Assembly (NCBI GenBank): GCA_963662575.1
Contig: OY759723.1
Span: forward strand, 4,154,001 to 4,218,000
Source of the DNA: Bin5 sp963662575
GTDB taxonomy: Bacteria; Chloroflexota; Anaerolineae; Caldilineales; Caldilineaceae
Direction: 5' to 3'
Length of the DNA stretch: 64,000 nt
Part shown: positions 27,117 through 36,331 of the stretch, in pieces
Position numbering within the stretch: the first letter of the stretch is position 1
Layout of the letters: every line of letters starts with the position of its first letter
Position numbers and translations under genes: made by a program
Notes under the pieces: generated by a model
Database searches by the model: none
The model's input: only the letters and a program-made list of their open reading frames with translations
Told to the model about the DNA's origin: nothing

Positions 27117-28040
27117 ATGATTGTCGACGCGCACAGCCACATTTTTCCTCGAATCCACGGCCTCAATGCAGCTGGACCGACACGAGCCAAAGGCTTTGGG
27201 CGGGCCTTGATCGGCGACAGTGAGGTTCAAGTTACTCCCCCCTTGGGTGATGGCCTGGCCCATTCTCCTGAGCAGGTGCTGGCCAATTTGGACTGGGCGG
27301 GCGTGGAGAGAGCGGTCCTGCTGCAAGGCCCCTTCTATGGCGAGTGCAACCCTTATGTGCTTGACGCCCTCAAGAAGTACTCCGACAGGTTGGTCGGCGC
27401 CGCTTACTTCGACCCCTGGATGGCTGGCAGTCGAAAGACATTCGAGTTGACTCTGGAGGCGGATGGCTTTTGCGCGGTCAAGCTGGAGTGTTCCGTTCCT
27501 TCCGGTCTGTGCGGCATCCACCCGGAAGCGCAGCTTGGCTCCCCCGACCTTGACTGGCTGTGGCAAGAACTGGAGAAGCGCGGTCTCATTCTGGTGCTCG
27601 ATTTGGGGGGCATTGGCAGCCGCTCGTACCAGACCGAGGCTGTCCGAACCATCGCCATCCGGCATCCCAATTTGAAAATTGTTGTTGCACATCTGGGGCA
27701 GCCAAGGCCTGAAGCAGAAGCAGAACCTGAACTTTGGAAACTGTGGGAGGAGCAGGTAGACCTGGGCCTGCTGTCCAACGTTTGGTTCGACTGCGCTTCG
27801 CTCATTGCTTTTGTCAACGAGGAAGGCTATCCCTTTCCCAGCGTGGAGCGATACTTGCGGCTGGCTGTTGAACGCATTGGCGCGAACAAAGTGATGTGGG
27901 GGACTGATCAGCCGGGAACCTTGTTGCACGCTACCTATCGTCAGTATGTAGAGCTGGCGAAACTTCACACCGGGTTTCTCTCAACGCGTGACCAAGCGCT
28001 TGTTCTGGGAGAGACCGCGCTTCATGTATATGGTTGTTGA
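27117..28040 (+). CDS. Amidohydrolase-family metal-dependent hydrolase (Amidohydro_2)
   Basis: This 307-residue TIM-barrel protein carries the HxH motif at His6 and His8 (DAHSHIFP) and the late Asp in MWGTDQPG. It matches the Amidohydro_2 family of lactonases and decarboxylases (for example 2-pyrone-4,6-dicarboxylate lactonase and ACMSD relatives). Lactone hydrolysis or decarboxylation would fit between the dehydrogenase and dioxygenase steps of the cluster, but the reaction cannot be read from sequence. Confidence 0.85.
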   Translation: MIVDAHSHIFPRIHGLNAAGPTRAKGFGRALIGDSEVQVTPPLGDGLAHSPEQVLANLDWAGVERAVLLQGPFYGECNPYVLDALKKYSDRLVGAAYFDPWMAGSRKTFELTLEADGFCAVKLECSVPSGLCGIHPEAQLGSPDLDWLWQELEKRGLILVLDLGGIGSRSYQTEAVRTIAIRHPNLKIVVAHLGQPRPEAEAEPELWKLWEEQVDLGLLSNVWFDCASLIAFVNEEGYPFPSVERYLRLAVERIGANKVMWGTDQPGTLLHATYRQYVELAKLHTGFLSTRDQALVLGETALHVYGC

Positions 28041-28124
28041 GCAGTCTTTACTTTCGGGCTTTCAGTGAGTGACGGCATTTTTTTTCTGGCAACTGAATGA
28101 GCTTATTCGAGAGGAAGGATAGCA

Positions 28125-28487
28125 ATGGCTGGTGATAATCTCAGACGACAGCTCGAACATTGTATCGAATCCTATAAGGCTGGAACTCTCAGTGAGCAGA
28201 TGCTGAACACCGCACTGGAGACGGCCAAGAACAGCGACCACAATCGCCAGGACCTCCTCTATCTGCAGGCTGGCAGTACATCCCTGACCAGTCAAGTTCA
28301 TGGAATGCTGCTGATGCAGGACGGCGAAATCGCAGATGAGATTCCCGACGCCGAGGACTGGCCGTATCAGACAGTGCTGGAGGCAATACGCGACGGGTGG
28401 CGAGTCGTCCAGTTTCCCAACCAGGCCTTGTTGCTGGATGAGACCCGGACCTTCGGCCTGGGAAGTGAATTTATCCTCGAAAAGTGA
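28125..28487 (+). CDS. Small soluble protein of unknown function
   Basis: This 120-residue protein has a good ribosome site (GAGAGGAAGGA) and lies 84 bases after the amidohydrolase gene and 34 bases before a dioxygenase gene. The first half is helical and charged, and the second half has a WPYQTVLEAIRDGWRVVQFPN segment that looks like a small alpha/beta domain. I do not recognise a family. Its conserved position between catabolic genes suggests an accessory or regulatory role, by context only. Confidence 0.6.
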   Translation: MAGDNLRRQLEHCIESYKAGTLSEQMLNTALETAKNSDHNRQDLLYLQAGSTSLTSQVHGMLLMQDGEIADEIPDAEDWPYQTVLEAIRDGWRVVQFPNQALLLDETRTFGLGSEFILEK

Positions 28488-28521
28488 ACCGTTGGACACA
28501 GTGGCGAAAGGGCAGAACAAC

Positions 28522-29280
28522 GTGAGCATTCAAGAGGCAATCGACCATCTGGATCTGTTCGGGTACTGCGTGCTGGAGGAGGCGATCGCGGCGGAACAGG
28601 CCGATCGCTTGGCAGAGCAGTTTTTTGCGCTTCACGAGGACCCGAAGAGTCGCCCCTACTTCCAGGATCCGAACGACGATCTGTACCAGACGCTGTTCGG
28701 CCTCCTAAACCTGGATGAGGCAAGCTGGGCCTGCGCTGCCCATCCCGATGTGCTGGCCGTGGTAAGACATTTCCTTGGGCAGGATATTCGACTGGCAGAG
28801 GCCTGTTCCAAGTGGGTCAAGCCGGGTGCGCCTGCCGGCGGAGTCCACACCGACTCGGCACAAGATTTGCCGACTCTTCTGCCAGACACTCCCTGGATGA
28901 TCAATTCGATCTGGATGATGACCGACTTTACTGAAGAGATAGGCGCCACTCGAATCATGCCTACCAGCCATCGATTGCGGCGCCGCCCGCCCAAGGGCAT
29001 GATGGCGGACGACAGACGGCTTCTGCCAATTACAGGCCGCCGCGGCTCGGTCTTCCTATGGCACGGCGGCGTATGGCATGCAAACGGCGCCAACACGACG
29101 CTGGATCAGCATCGTATGGCGCTGAACATCGCCTACTATCCTCCGTGGTGGAACCTGGCACGGGAGGGCGGGCATCAGCCGGTGTGGCCTGAGACGTTCG
29201 AACGCATGCCCCCAGAGCTGCAAAATCTCACACGCAACAGAGTTGCGAGAGAGCGTGGGGAGATTTACGAGCGGGGGTAA
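28522..29280 (+). CDS. Phytanoyl-CoA dioxygenase-like Fe(II)/2-oxoglutarate oxygenase (1)
   Basis: I place the start at a GTG (28522) preceded by AAAGGG, giving 252 residues. The frame is open much further upstream, but that part overlaps the 28125-28487 gene in another frame. The iron site is visible as HTD in GGVHTDSAQD, with the distal His in FLWHGGVWHANGAN. A conserved Arg for 2-oxoglutarate follows (HRMALNIAYYPP). PhyH-family enzymes hydroxylate or cleave small molecules using oxygen and 2-oxoglutarate. It is the first of three such genes in this cluster, and they are clearly divergent from one another. Confidence 0.85.
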   Translation: MSIQEAIDHLDLFGYCVLEEAIAAEQADRLAEQFFALHEDPKSRPYFQDPNDDLYQTLFGLLNLDEASWACAAHPDVLAVVRHFLGQDIRLAEACSKWVKPGAPAGGVHTDSAQDLPTLLPDTPWMINSIWMMTDFTEEIGATRIMPTSHRLRRRPPKGMMADDRRLLPITGRRGSVFLWHGGVWHANGANTTLDQHRMALNIAYYPPWWNLAREGGHQPVWPETFERMPPELQNLTRNRVARERGEIYERG

Positions 29281-29412
29281 TAGGGAAGGAATTGGGCAGA
29301 TAGTGCGCAGCGATTTCCTTTTTGGCCAGCCGCTGGCTGGTATCTGCGCCCACTAGAATATAGTGGCTCGGAGACGAATTCATCCGGTATTTGGGTTAGG
29401 AGAAAATTAACC

Positions 29413-30243
29413 ATGAGAACGCACTCTTGCCGGCCGGGACTGAGAGACACGCAAGTATTGGACTTCTGCAAGAAGGGCTATATGGTGTTGGAAGGGGTCG
29501 TGCCTGATGAGGTCAACCGCAGGACGGTCGAATATCTGGACAAATACCCTTCGCATGAGCCGACGGAGATTTTGGAGGAGGACTGGTTTGTTGACAATGT
29601 GATATTGAACGACCAGGCGGCAGGTGCGGTCCGCTGCCTATTGGGCCAAAACTTTGGGCTGCCGATCATAATGAGCAACCACCGCGTCAATTGTCCCTCG
29701 CCGGCCCAGGGCTGGCATCGGGATGGCAATTCCAAGCATGGCCCCGCGCTCAACTACCTGCAGGTCTTCTATTATCCAGAGGACTGTTCGCTCGATCTGG
29801 GGCCGACCGAGCTGCTGCCCGGATCCCACTTTCTTTTTTCCTTATCCAGACAGATGGGGCACTATGGCGGCATCCGCGGCGGATACCGGGCGGCTGCGCC
29901 GGCAGGGACGATCTTCCTCACAGTTTATTCGATTTGGCACCGGCGGTCGGCTGCCAGCGGGACTGGGTTGCGCAACCTGCTGAAGTACAACTATTGGCGG
30001 ACCGAGTCTCCACACCGGGATTGGATTCGGGAACCCGACTTTGACCTTGCGACGGCAAACTACAAGCTGGAGGATCCAACGTTTCGCGAGCAGTTCCGCG
30101 ACTGCAATGATGCTGCGGAGATGTTCTTCTGGCTGCTTGGCCAGTCTGATTCTTTTGCGTTGTTGGGAGGCCAAGGATGGCCGTTGAACCGTAATGTGGG
30201 TAAGTACATGGAAAGCCCGTATGGCGTTCCAGAATCACACTAG
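29413..30243 (+). CDS. Phytanoyl-CoA dioxygenase-like Fe(II)/2-oxoglutarate oxygenase (2)
   Basis: This 276-residue protein starts at an ATG with TAGGAG upstream. The iron-binding HxD is in GWHRDGNSKHG, with the distal His in YSIWHRRSAA, followed by an Arg (GLRNLLKYNYWR) that can bind 2-oxoglutarate. It differs strongly from the neighbouring oxygenases outside these motifs, so the cluster contains separate enzymes rather than recent copies. Confidence 0.88.
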   Translation: MRTHSCRPGLRDTQVLDFCKKGYMVLEGVVPDEVNRRTVEYLDKYPSHEPTEILEEDWFVDNVILNDQAAGAVRCLLGQNFGLPIIMSNHRVNCPSPAQGWHRDGNSKHGPALNYLQVFYYPEDCSLDLGPTELLPGSHFLFSLSRQMGHYGGIRGGYRAAAPAGTIFLTVYSIWHRRSAASGTGLRNLLKYNYWRTESPHRDWIREPDFDLATANYKLEDPTFREQFRDCNDAAEMFFWLLGQSDSFALLGGQGWPLNRNVGKYMESPYGVPESH

Positions 30244-30340
30244 TGCCCACATTGCATCGTCAACGCTGGCGTGGATTGGCGATGCGGTCGTGGAGCGGAA
30301 TTTGAGTCAGAGTGGGGCAGGTCAGGGTGCGTAGGCAAAT

Positions 30341-32089
30341 ATGGTGAGAATGCGCTGCGCTGAGGCGCTCGTCAAAGCGCTGGAACTGGAAGGGGTCAGG
30401 TACGTATTTGGCCATCCAGGACACGGCAATACGAACATTCTTGACGCGATTTACGATTCCTCGCAGATCGAGTTCATGCTGACGCGCCATGAACAAGGGG
30501 CAGCGCACATCGCAGACGGCTATGCACGGATAAGCGGTGAAATTGGCGTCTGCTGCGCTTCGGTTGGCCCAGGACCGGCAAATATGGTGATGGGACTGGC
30601 TTCGGCCGCGGCGGCGTCCAGCCCGGTAGTAGCAATATTCGGCGGCGTGATTTCACGTTGGGTGGGGCGCGGCCAGTTGCAGGAGACTAGTCCCTTCTAC
30701 GGTTTTCCAGACCAGAGCTTCGTGCAGGTGTTGCAGCCGGTGGTGAAGAAGGTCTGGCAGGTGCAGCATCCTGACTTGATCCCCGAGGTTGTGCGGAAGG
30801 CCTGCGCGCTGGCGCGAGGGGGCAACCCAGGCCCGGTCGCCATCGAAATCCCCTGGGATCTGCAGGCTGCATTCCACGACTTTGCCGAGATCCCCGATCC
30901 AAAACGATTCAGCTATGCAGGTGGCGTTCGGGCAGATGCCCAGGCGATTGGGAAGGCGGCAGATGCGCTTATTGAGGCGGCCCATCCGGTAATCGTAGCC
31001 GGATACGGGGCTGTTCTTGCCGATTCCGGGCCGGAGATTCGAGGGCTGGCGGAGATGCTGGGCGCGCCGGTGGCGACTTCCTACGCTGCGAAAGGCATTC
31101 TGGCCGAAGACCACCCGCTGAGTATTGGAAATCTGGGTTGGCTCGGTCATCCGAGTGCGCACGAGATGATCCGGCAATACGCCGATGTCGTGCTTGCGGT
31201 AGGTTTCAGTTTCTCGGATCTGTCGACCTGCTGGTGGACGGAAGGGATGCCGTTTGTCGAGCAGAATCGGTTCATTCAAGTCGACATCGATGCAAATCAG
31301 ATCGGGCGCACCTACCCAGTAGAAATCGGATTGCTGGGAGACGCCAAAGCAACTTTGCAGGAGACGCTGACCGCGCTGTCGGCGAAAAAGGAGCCCCTAC
31401 ACAGAGAGGCCAATCTGGAGATAGCAGCACGGGTCAAAGCCGATTTCCATATGGAGATCCCGGGTGACGATAGTGATGCGCAGGGTATGTATCCGCTGCG
31501 CGTGGTCGAGGAACTGCGGCGCGTTCTGCCCAGGGAGATCCTTTTCTCGCTGGATACGGGCGACCACAACCACTATTTTGGCGCCTTCTTCCCGATATTT
31601 TCCCCGCGTCGCTTGCTCTACCCCGGCGGCTGGACGCCGATGGGCTTTGGTCCCACATCGATCATTGGCGGAAAGCTGGCGCGTGCGGACTTGCCGGCAG
31701 TCTGCGTTACTGGGGACGGTGGATTCCTGATGGTTTGCCAGGAGGTGATCACAGCGGTGGAGTGGGGATTGCCCGTGGTATGGATTGTATTCAACAATCA
31801 GACGTTGGGCGCGATCCGCGGAGGGCAACAAGCCAGCTATGGGGGACGAGTGATTGGCACTGAGTTCAGCGAGAATACGGACTTCGCGGCGCTGGCGAAA
31901 GCGCTCAAGGCAGAAGGCGTGACTGTCAATCGATATTCCGAAATCGCTGATGCGATGGGCTTTGCGCTGGCGTGCGGCAGGCCCTGCGTGATTGACATGC
32001 AAATTGCGCGCGACCCGGTTCCGCCGCCGGTGGCCGGTATGTGGCACGAGCCGGAGAGAGATGAGATTCCACCAAAGCCGCGCAAGTAA
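30341..32089 (+). CDS. Thiamine-diphosphate enzyme of the acetolactate synthase/decarboxylase family
   Basis: This 582-residue enzyme has the three-domain layout of ThDP-dependent decarboxylases and synthases. It has an N-terminal pyrimidine domain with the catalytic Glu51 (TRHEQGAAHIADG), a central nucleotide-binding-like domain, and a C-terminal pyrophosphate domain with GDGGF about 25 residues before FNNQTLG. It should decarboxylate or ligate a 2-keto acid or acyl-CoA. It cannot be assigned to acetolactate synthase itself, because a small regulatory subunit gene is missing and the context is catabolic. ATG codons at 30341 and 30350 are both possible starts. Confidence 0.88.
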   Translation: MVRMRCAEALVKALELEGVRYVFGHPGHGNTNILDAIYDSSQIEFMLTRHEQGAAHIADGYARISGEIGVCCASVGPGPANMVMGLASAAAASSPVVAIFGGVISRWVGRGQLQETSPFYGFPDQSFVQVLQPVVKKVWQVQHPDLIPEVVRKACALARGGNPGPVAIEIPWDLQAAFHDFAEIPDPKRFSYAGGVRADAQAIGKAADALIEAAHPVIVAGYGAVLADSGPEIRGLAEMLGAPVATSYAAKGILAEDHPLSIGNLGWLGHPSAHEMIRQYADVVLAVGFSFSDLSTCWWTEGMPFVEQNRFIQVDIDANQIGRTYPVEIGLLGDAKATLQETLTALSAKKEPLHREANLEIAARVKADFHMEIPGDDSDAQGMYPLRVVEELRRVLPREILFSLDTGDHNHYFGAFFPIFSPRRLLYPGGWTPMGFGPTSIIGGKLARADLPAVCVTGDGGFLMVCQEVITAVEWGLPVVWIVFNNQTLGAIRGGQQASYGGRVIGTEFSENTDFAALAKALKAEGVTVNRYSEIADAMGFALACGRPCVIDMQIARDPVPPPVAGMWHEPERDEIPPKPRK

Positions 32090-32203
32090 GGCGGTCTCAT
32101 TTTGGGGATCCCGCCACTGTCTCTAGCAGAGGAAAGGTCTTATAGAGGCATTCATACGCGGGGACAGTTTGGTCAAAATTCATCAATTGGAAGGGAAGAA
32201 ACG

Positions 32204-33172
32204 ATGCGACTCGGCAGCGGACAGTTCGTCTATGAAGAGGTCGATGGCTGGGGAGAGGTTCCTGATGGCTGGAATATCGTGGAGGTACCGGGGGTGGCGG
32301 TGGACTCCCAGGACCGGGTATATGCTTTTTGCCGCAGCGAGCACCCGATCATTGTTTTCGACCGCGACGGGCGGTACGTGCGCTCGTGGGGAGAGGGACT
32401 CATAAAGCGCGCCCACGACATAATCGTCGGCCCGGACGACTCTATCTATTGCGTCGACGATTGGGGGCATGCATTGCACAAGTTCACCACCGAGGGCGAG
32501 TTGCTGATGTCGATCGAAACTGCGGACAGTCCGGCCGATACGGGATATATCTGGGATGTGCAGAAGGAAGTTCTGCGCGCCGGGCCGCCATTCAACTACC
32601 CTACGGGGATTGCGCTGAACCCGGAAGGGCAACTATACGTGTCGGATGGGTACGGCAACGCACGCGTCCACAAGTTCAGCGCTGACGGCGAACTGTTGCT
32701 GTCCTGGGGCGAGCCGGGCGAAGGCGTCGGTCAGTTCGTTACGCCGCACAACGTTTGCGTGGACCGCGAGGGCACTGTCTATGTGGCCGACCGTCAGAAC
32801 CGGCGAATGCAGCTCTTCAACCCGGAAGGCGAGTTCATGGGCCAGTGGGACGACATCTGGTGGCCGTGCGACATGTGCATCGACGCCGATAATAATATGT
32901 ATGTTGCCGAGGTGGGCGGCATCTTCATGGGAGAGACTAAGGAGCCGGCTTTTGACAATCCGCCGGCCCGAATCACGGTGCGCGATATGAGCGGCAGAAT
33001 TCTTAGCCAGTGGGGGATGGAGGATCCGTACGGTGTAAACCGCTATTTCAGCCCGCACAACATTGCTTTCGATTCGCGGGGAGACTTGTATGTGGGCGAG
33101 GTTGCGGTCTCGTACCCAGATGGGACGACGCCGAAGGATTGGCGTGTATTGAGGAAGTACGCGCGGGTCTAA
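32204..33172 (+). CDS. NHL-repeat beta-propeller protein
   Basis: This protein has 322 residues from the ATG at 32204, preceded by GGAAGGGAAG. The longer frame from 32102 has no good site. Repeated segments such as GVAVDSQDRVYAF, GIALNPEGQLYVSDGYGNARV, NVCVDREGTVYVADRQNRRM and NIAFDSRGDLYVGEV are NHL blades of a six-bladed propeller, as in peptidyl-amidoglycolate lyase and lactonases. No signal peptide is seen. Its position after the ThDP enzyme suggests a lyase or lactonase step. Confidence 0.85.
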   Translation: MRLGSGQFVYEEVDGWGEVPDGWNIVEVPGVAVDSQDRVYAFCRSEHPIIVFDRDGRYVRSWGEGLIKRAHDIIVGPDDSIYCVDDWGHALHKFTTEGELLMSIETADSPADTGYIWDVQKEVLRAGPPFNYPTGIALNPEGQLYVSDGYGNARVHKFSADGELLLSWGEPGEGVGQFVTPHNVCVDREGTVYVADRQNRRMQLFNPEGEFMGQWDDIWWPCDMCIDADNNMYVAEVGGIFMGETKEPAFDNPPARITVRDMSGRILSQWGMEDPYGVNRYFSPHNIAFDSRGDLYVGEVAVSYPDGTTPKDWRVLRKYARV

Positions 33173-33261
33173 TCATTTCACGGCCGGTTGGGTAGTCTTT
33201 CCGGCCTCGTCCTGGCGCGTGGATATTGGATTCAAATTGCAGACGGGCGAAGGGTGACAAA

Positions 33262-34194
33262 ATGCTCGAACAAGAGATGCTCACTGTTCATGGGAAAAGG
33301 CTCGAAACGGGGTCAGAGAGTTACGGCGAATTACACTCTTCCGCGGACGCGCTGGAAGACTTAGATGAACTACACCGGCGTTTTGAGAAGGACGGCTACC
33401 TTTATCTTCCCGGCCTGCTTGACCGCGACATCTTGTCGGCCGCGCGGCGAACTATGTTAGAGGCGTTGGCAGGCCTAGACTTTGTTGACATGAACTACCC
33501 AATTGACGACGGCGTAGCCAAACGCGAACTAGCGGTCTCGGCCAGGGACATGATTGGGCTGTCAAAAAACAATGAAGCGCTGCGCCATGCGCTCTTCGGC
33601 GGGCCGATGATCACCTTCTATGAGCGCTTCCTGGGCGGGCCGATTCGCCCTCTCGACTTCACCTGGTGCCGAGTCAAAACGTCAGGTGAGGAAACGGCTA
33701 CCAACCCTCACTATGACGTTGTTTTCATGGGGCGGGGCACAAAGGATCTGTACACGAGCTGGACTCCGCTCGGCGACATTCCTCGCCAAATGGGCGGCCT
33801 GATGGTCCTGGAGAACTCCCACCGACAGGCGGAGATAAAGAGCACATACGGCCAGATGGATGTAGATGAATATTGCACGAATGAGCCAGACGCAGCAGTG
33901 ACGGAGGCAGTGCAGAAACGATGGCAAGGGAGCGGCTTCGGCACATATTCCACTGATGCCGTGGCGCTGCGCCAAGAGTTGAACAGCCGCTGGCTCACGA
34001 CCGACTACCAGCTCGGCGACCTGTTGGTCTTCAGCATGTACACAATGCACGCCAGCATGGACAACCATACAAACCGGCTACGGCTGTCGACCGATACGCG
34101 CTATCAGCTTGCCTCGGAACCGGTGGACGAACGCTGGATTGGAGAAGACCCTATTGCCCATGGCCCCGAGGCGAAGAAAGGGATCATCTGTTGA
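33262..34194 (+). CDS. Phytanoyl-CoA dioxygenase-like Fe(II)/2-oxoglutarate oxygenase (3)
   Basis: This protein has 310 residues from the ATG at 33262; the frame could extend to a TTG at 33226. The iron ligands are seen as HYD in TNPHYDVVF and the distal His in MYTMHASMDN, with an Arg-rich stretch (HTNRLRLSTDTRYQ) for 2-oxoglutarate. It is the last gene of the plus-strand catabolic run. Its final 117 bases overlap, in the opposite direction, the 3' end of the alpha/beta hydrolase gene. Confidence 0.85.
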   Translation: MLEQEMLTVHGKRLETGSESYGELHSSADALEDLDELHRRFEKDGYLYLPGLLDRDILSAARRTMLEALAGLDFVDMNYPIDDGVAKRELAVSARDMIGLSKNNEALRHALFGGPMITFYERFLGGPIRPLDFTWCRVKTSGEETATNPHYDVVFMGRGTKDLYTSWTPLGDIPRQMGGLMVLENSHRQAEIKSTYGQMDVDEYCTNEPDAAVTEAVQKRWQGSGFGTYSTDAVALRQELNSRWLTTDYQLGDLLVFSMYTMHASMDNHTNRLRLSTDTRYQLASEPVDERWIGEDPIAHGPEAKKGIIC

Positions 34195-35253
34195 GGAACT
34201 GCGGCGGTCTCGTTGGGATCGGTGGGCATCGAGGCAGCGGCTGTTCAGCCAGTCGAGGACCGCGCCGATGGGTCGCTCTCGTCCCAGGTCGTTGTGCAGC
34301 TCGTGGTAATAACCTTCATAGAGTCGCAGACTCTTGTCGTCAGAACTGATTTTTGCAAAGAATTCCTGCGCGGCCGCGGGCGTGACCACAGCGTCGGCCA
34401 TTCCCTGCATCATGAAAATCGGCGAACGGATTTCGCCGGCCCGAAGTCTTACTTCCTCCATCGTTTCAAAGAATTCAACTACCCAGCGGGCACTGCGTTT
34501 GGGCACGCCCAAGGCGTCTTGCATGGCCAACTGCACCTCTTCCCAGTCACGTGAGATGACGTCTAGATCGCCGCGCTGCTGGAACGTGAGGGTGGGATGA
34601 ATACGGTGCAGAAGGATGAGCAATCGTTTCAAGACTCGATTGACAGGAGAAAGTTCGCGTGGCTGGAGGGAAGGCGAGGCAATGATGGCCAGATCGACTG
34701 TGCCCGGCGCCTCCATCAGATGAAGAAGGCCAAGCAGTCCACCCATTGAGTGGCCATAGAGGCAGCAAGGGAGGCCGGGGTCGCGCTGCCGGGCCATAGA
34801 CACAACCTGCGTGATGTCGCTCAGGTAATCGTGAAAGCCCTGGACAAAGCAGCGGGCACCGCCGGAGCGACCAAATCCCTGATGGTCATGCGCGTAGACG
34901 ATGTATCCTGAATCCTGTAGCGACGACACCAAGTGGCGATATCGCCCTCCATGTTCGCCAAGCCCGTGCAGGATGAAGACAACGCCGCGCGCTGATTCAA
35001 CAGGGCGCCAGCGGCTGTAGTAGATCGGGAGCCCGCTTTCACTCCGCAAGTAGCCGGTCGAATGTCCAGGTAACTTCTCAGGGGGAGCCGCAAGCGGGTT
35101 GGAGGATGGCCGGCTAAACTCTCCAACTGCTGGACAGTGTTTTGGGTCTTGTTGCCTGAAGGTTGAAGGGGAGGAATTCAGGGTGCCATCAGCAACGCGG
35201 TCCGTCCCGTTGCCAGCGGAGGATTGTTCTGAGGTGTAATCTCGCTTCTTCAT
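34078..35253 (-). CDS. Alpha/beta hydrolase, monoacylglycerol lipase-like
   Basis: This 391-residue protein has a non-conserved, probably disordered N-terminus of about 65 residues. The hydrolase domain then carries HGLGEHGG (oxyanion region), the nucleophile Ser169 in GHSMGG, an Asp in GMADAVV and the catalytic His in YYHELHND. The pattern matches the lysophospholipase/monoacylglycerol lipase (Hydrolase_4) family. A start further downstream is possible. The C-terminal tail overlaps the oxygenase gene ending at 34194 by 117 bases. Confidence 0.88.
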   Translation of the reverse strand: MKKRDYTSEQSSAGNGTDRVADGTLNSSPSTFRQQDPKHCPAVGEFSRPSSNPLAAPPEKLPGHSTGYLRSESGLPIYYSRWRPVESARGVVFILHGLGEHGGRYRHLVSSLQDSGYIVYAHDHQGFGRSGGARCFVQGFHDYLSDITQVVSMARQRDPGLPCCLYGHSMGGLLGLLHLMEAPGTVDLAIIASPSLQPRELSPVNRVLKRLLILLHRIHPTLTFQQRGDLDVISRDWEEVQLAMQDALGVPKRSARWVVEFFETMEEVRLRAGEIRSPIFMMQGMADAVVTPAAAQEFFAKISSDDKSLRLYEGYYHELHNDLGRERPIGAVLDWLNSRCLDAHRSQRDRRSSSTDDPFLRLGAMGNRVFSNPAFVHRFRGKLIARIGRQP

Positions 35254-35317
35254 CGCTTTCTTCGCTATCTAACTTATTTCCTGCCGACGGTTAGGCGCCT
35301 GTGCCTCCGCCTCGGCC

Positions 35318-36331
35318 CTAATCCTCTCGTGGAGCCTGCGGCGGCCAGACGGAATCGTTCTCACCTCTCCACTTGTCGGGCTCTGCCGACTCCTCGCCGT
35401 TCTCGTCCGCTTCCAAGGCAACCACCCAGCGCTGCCATGGCGCTTGTTGCCAGTCAAGTCCCAGTCGCTCGAGGGATTGTCGCGCTTTGTCGAGATGGCG
35501 TTCGCTGAAGGTTCGCAGCCGCAGACGCCGGGTCTGTCCCTGCAACGTTTGCGCGAGGTGGGCAATTAGCTGGCGCTCTGATTCTGTGCCCCACAGATTG
35601 GGTGGCAGAGCAACCAGCAGTCGAAGTTCGTCCCGCCAACGAAACTGTTGGACAAAACCGATCTCGGTCTCCTCTACAAGGACCAGAAACACTTTTGAAG
35701 AACGTATGGTACTGGTGTGGATGGCGGCGATCATTGTCGTTTCTTCTGCCGCTGAATCGGGATAAACCGCGGGCAGAAGTTCGGCCATACGGGCCCCGAA
35801 TCTGGCTGAAATCTGAGGAGCGAGTCGAAATCCCTCAGGCTGTGATGAGGTCTCTGCCAACGGCAGTTCGCCCACCATTTGCGAGTTCTGATAGTCCGCC
35901 GAGCGCAGACCTATCTCGTTGAGTACTTGCGTTACCTCGGCTGGTGAGGCGGTTGCGAAGCCAAAATAGAAGTATGGATGAATACCTTGTTCTTCAATGT
36001 GGTCCAAGGTCGAATCTATGAGATCGGCAAAATCCTCGCGGTTTTCCTTTACATCCAACGGCTCGACAAATGCCCAGTCGAACGTTCCTGCGGCATCGCC
36101 ATCATATTGGACTATGACGAATCCGATGATGCGATCACCCCGTGTTGCCACGAATGTATCCATCTGTTTGCCCAGGAAACGCGGCCCGAACCAGTGCATG
36201 AAAAGCAGACGCCGCCACCAACTGCCGGCAATCGCTTCCATACTACTCACATCGCTGGTTACTCCCGAGACCAGCAGGTTCAGGACCTCTCGGACCTGAC
36301 CAGAGTTTGCCATCCCTATCTCAGTGACCAT
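35318..36331 (-). CDS. GNAT-like N-acetyltransferase
   Basis: This 337-residue protein has segments resembling acetyltransferase cores, for example FVATRGDRIIGFVIVQYDG in the N-terminal half, followed by a second alpha/beta half. The layout suggests two GNAT-like domains, the second degenerate. The gene starts within the last 11 bases of the Nudix gene, so the two are translationally coupled. The acceptor substrate is unknown. Confidence 0.6.
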   Translation of the reverse strand: MVTEIGMANSGQVREVLNLLVSGVTSDVSSMEAIAGSWWRRLLFMHWFGPRFLGKQMDTFVATRGDRIIGFVIVQYDGDAAGTFDWAFVEPLDVKENREDFADLIDSTLDHIEEQGIHPYFYFGFATASPAEVTQVLNEIGLRSADYQNSQMVGELPLAETSSQPEGFRLAPQISARFGARMAELLPAVYPDSAAEETTMIAAIHTSTIRSSKVFLVLVEETEIGFVQQFRWRDELRLLVALPPNLWGTESERQLIAHLAQTLQGQTRRLRLRTFSERHLDKARQSLERLGLDWQQAPWQRWVVALEADENGEESAEPDKWRGENDSVWPPQAPRED

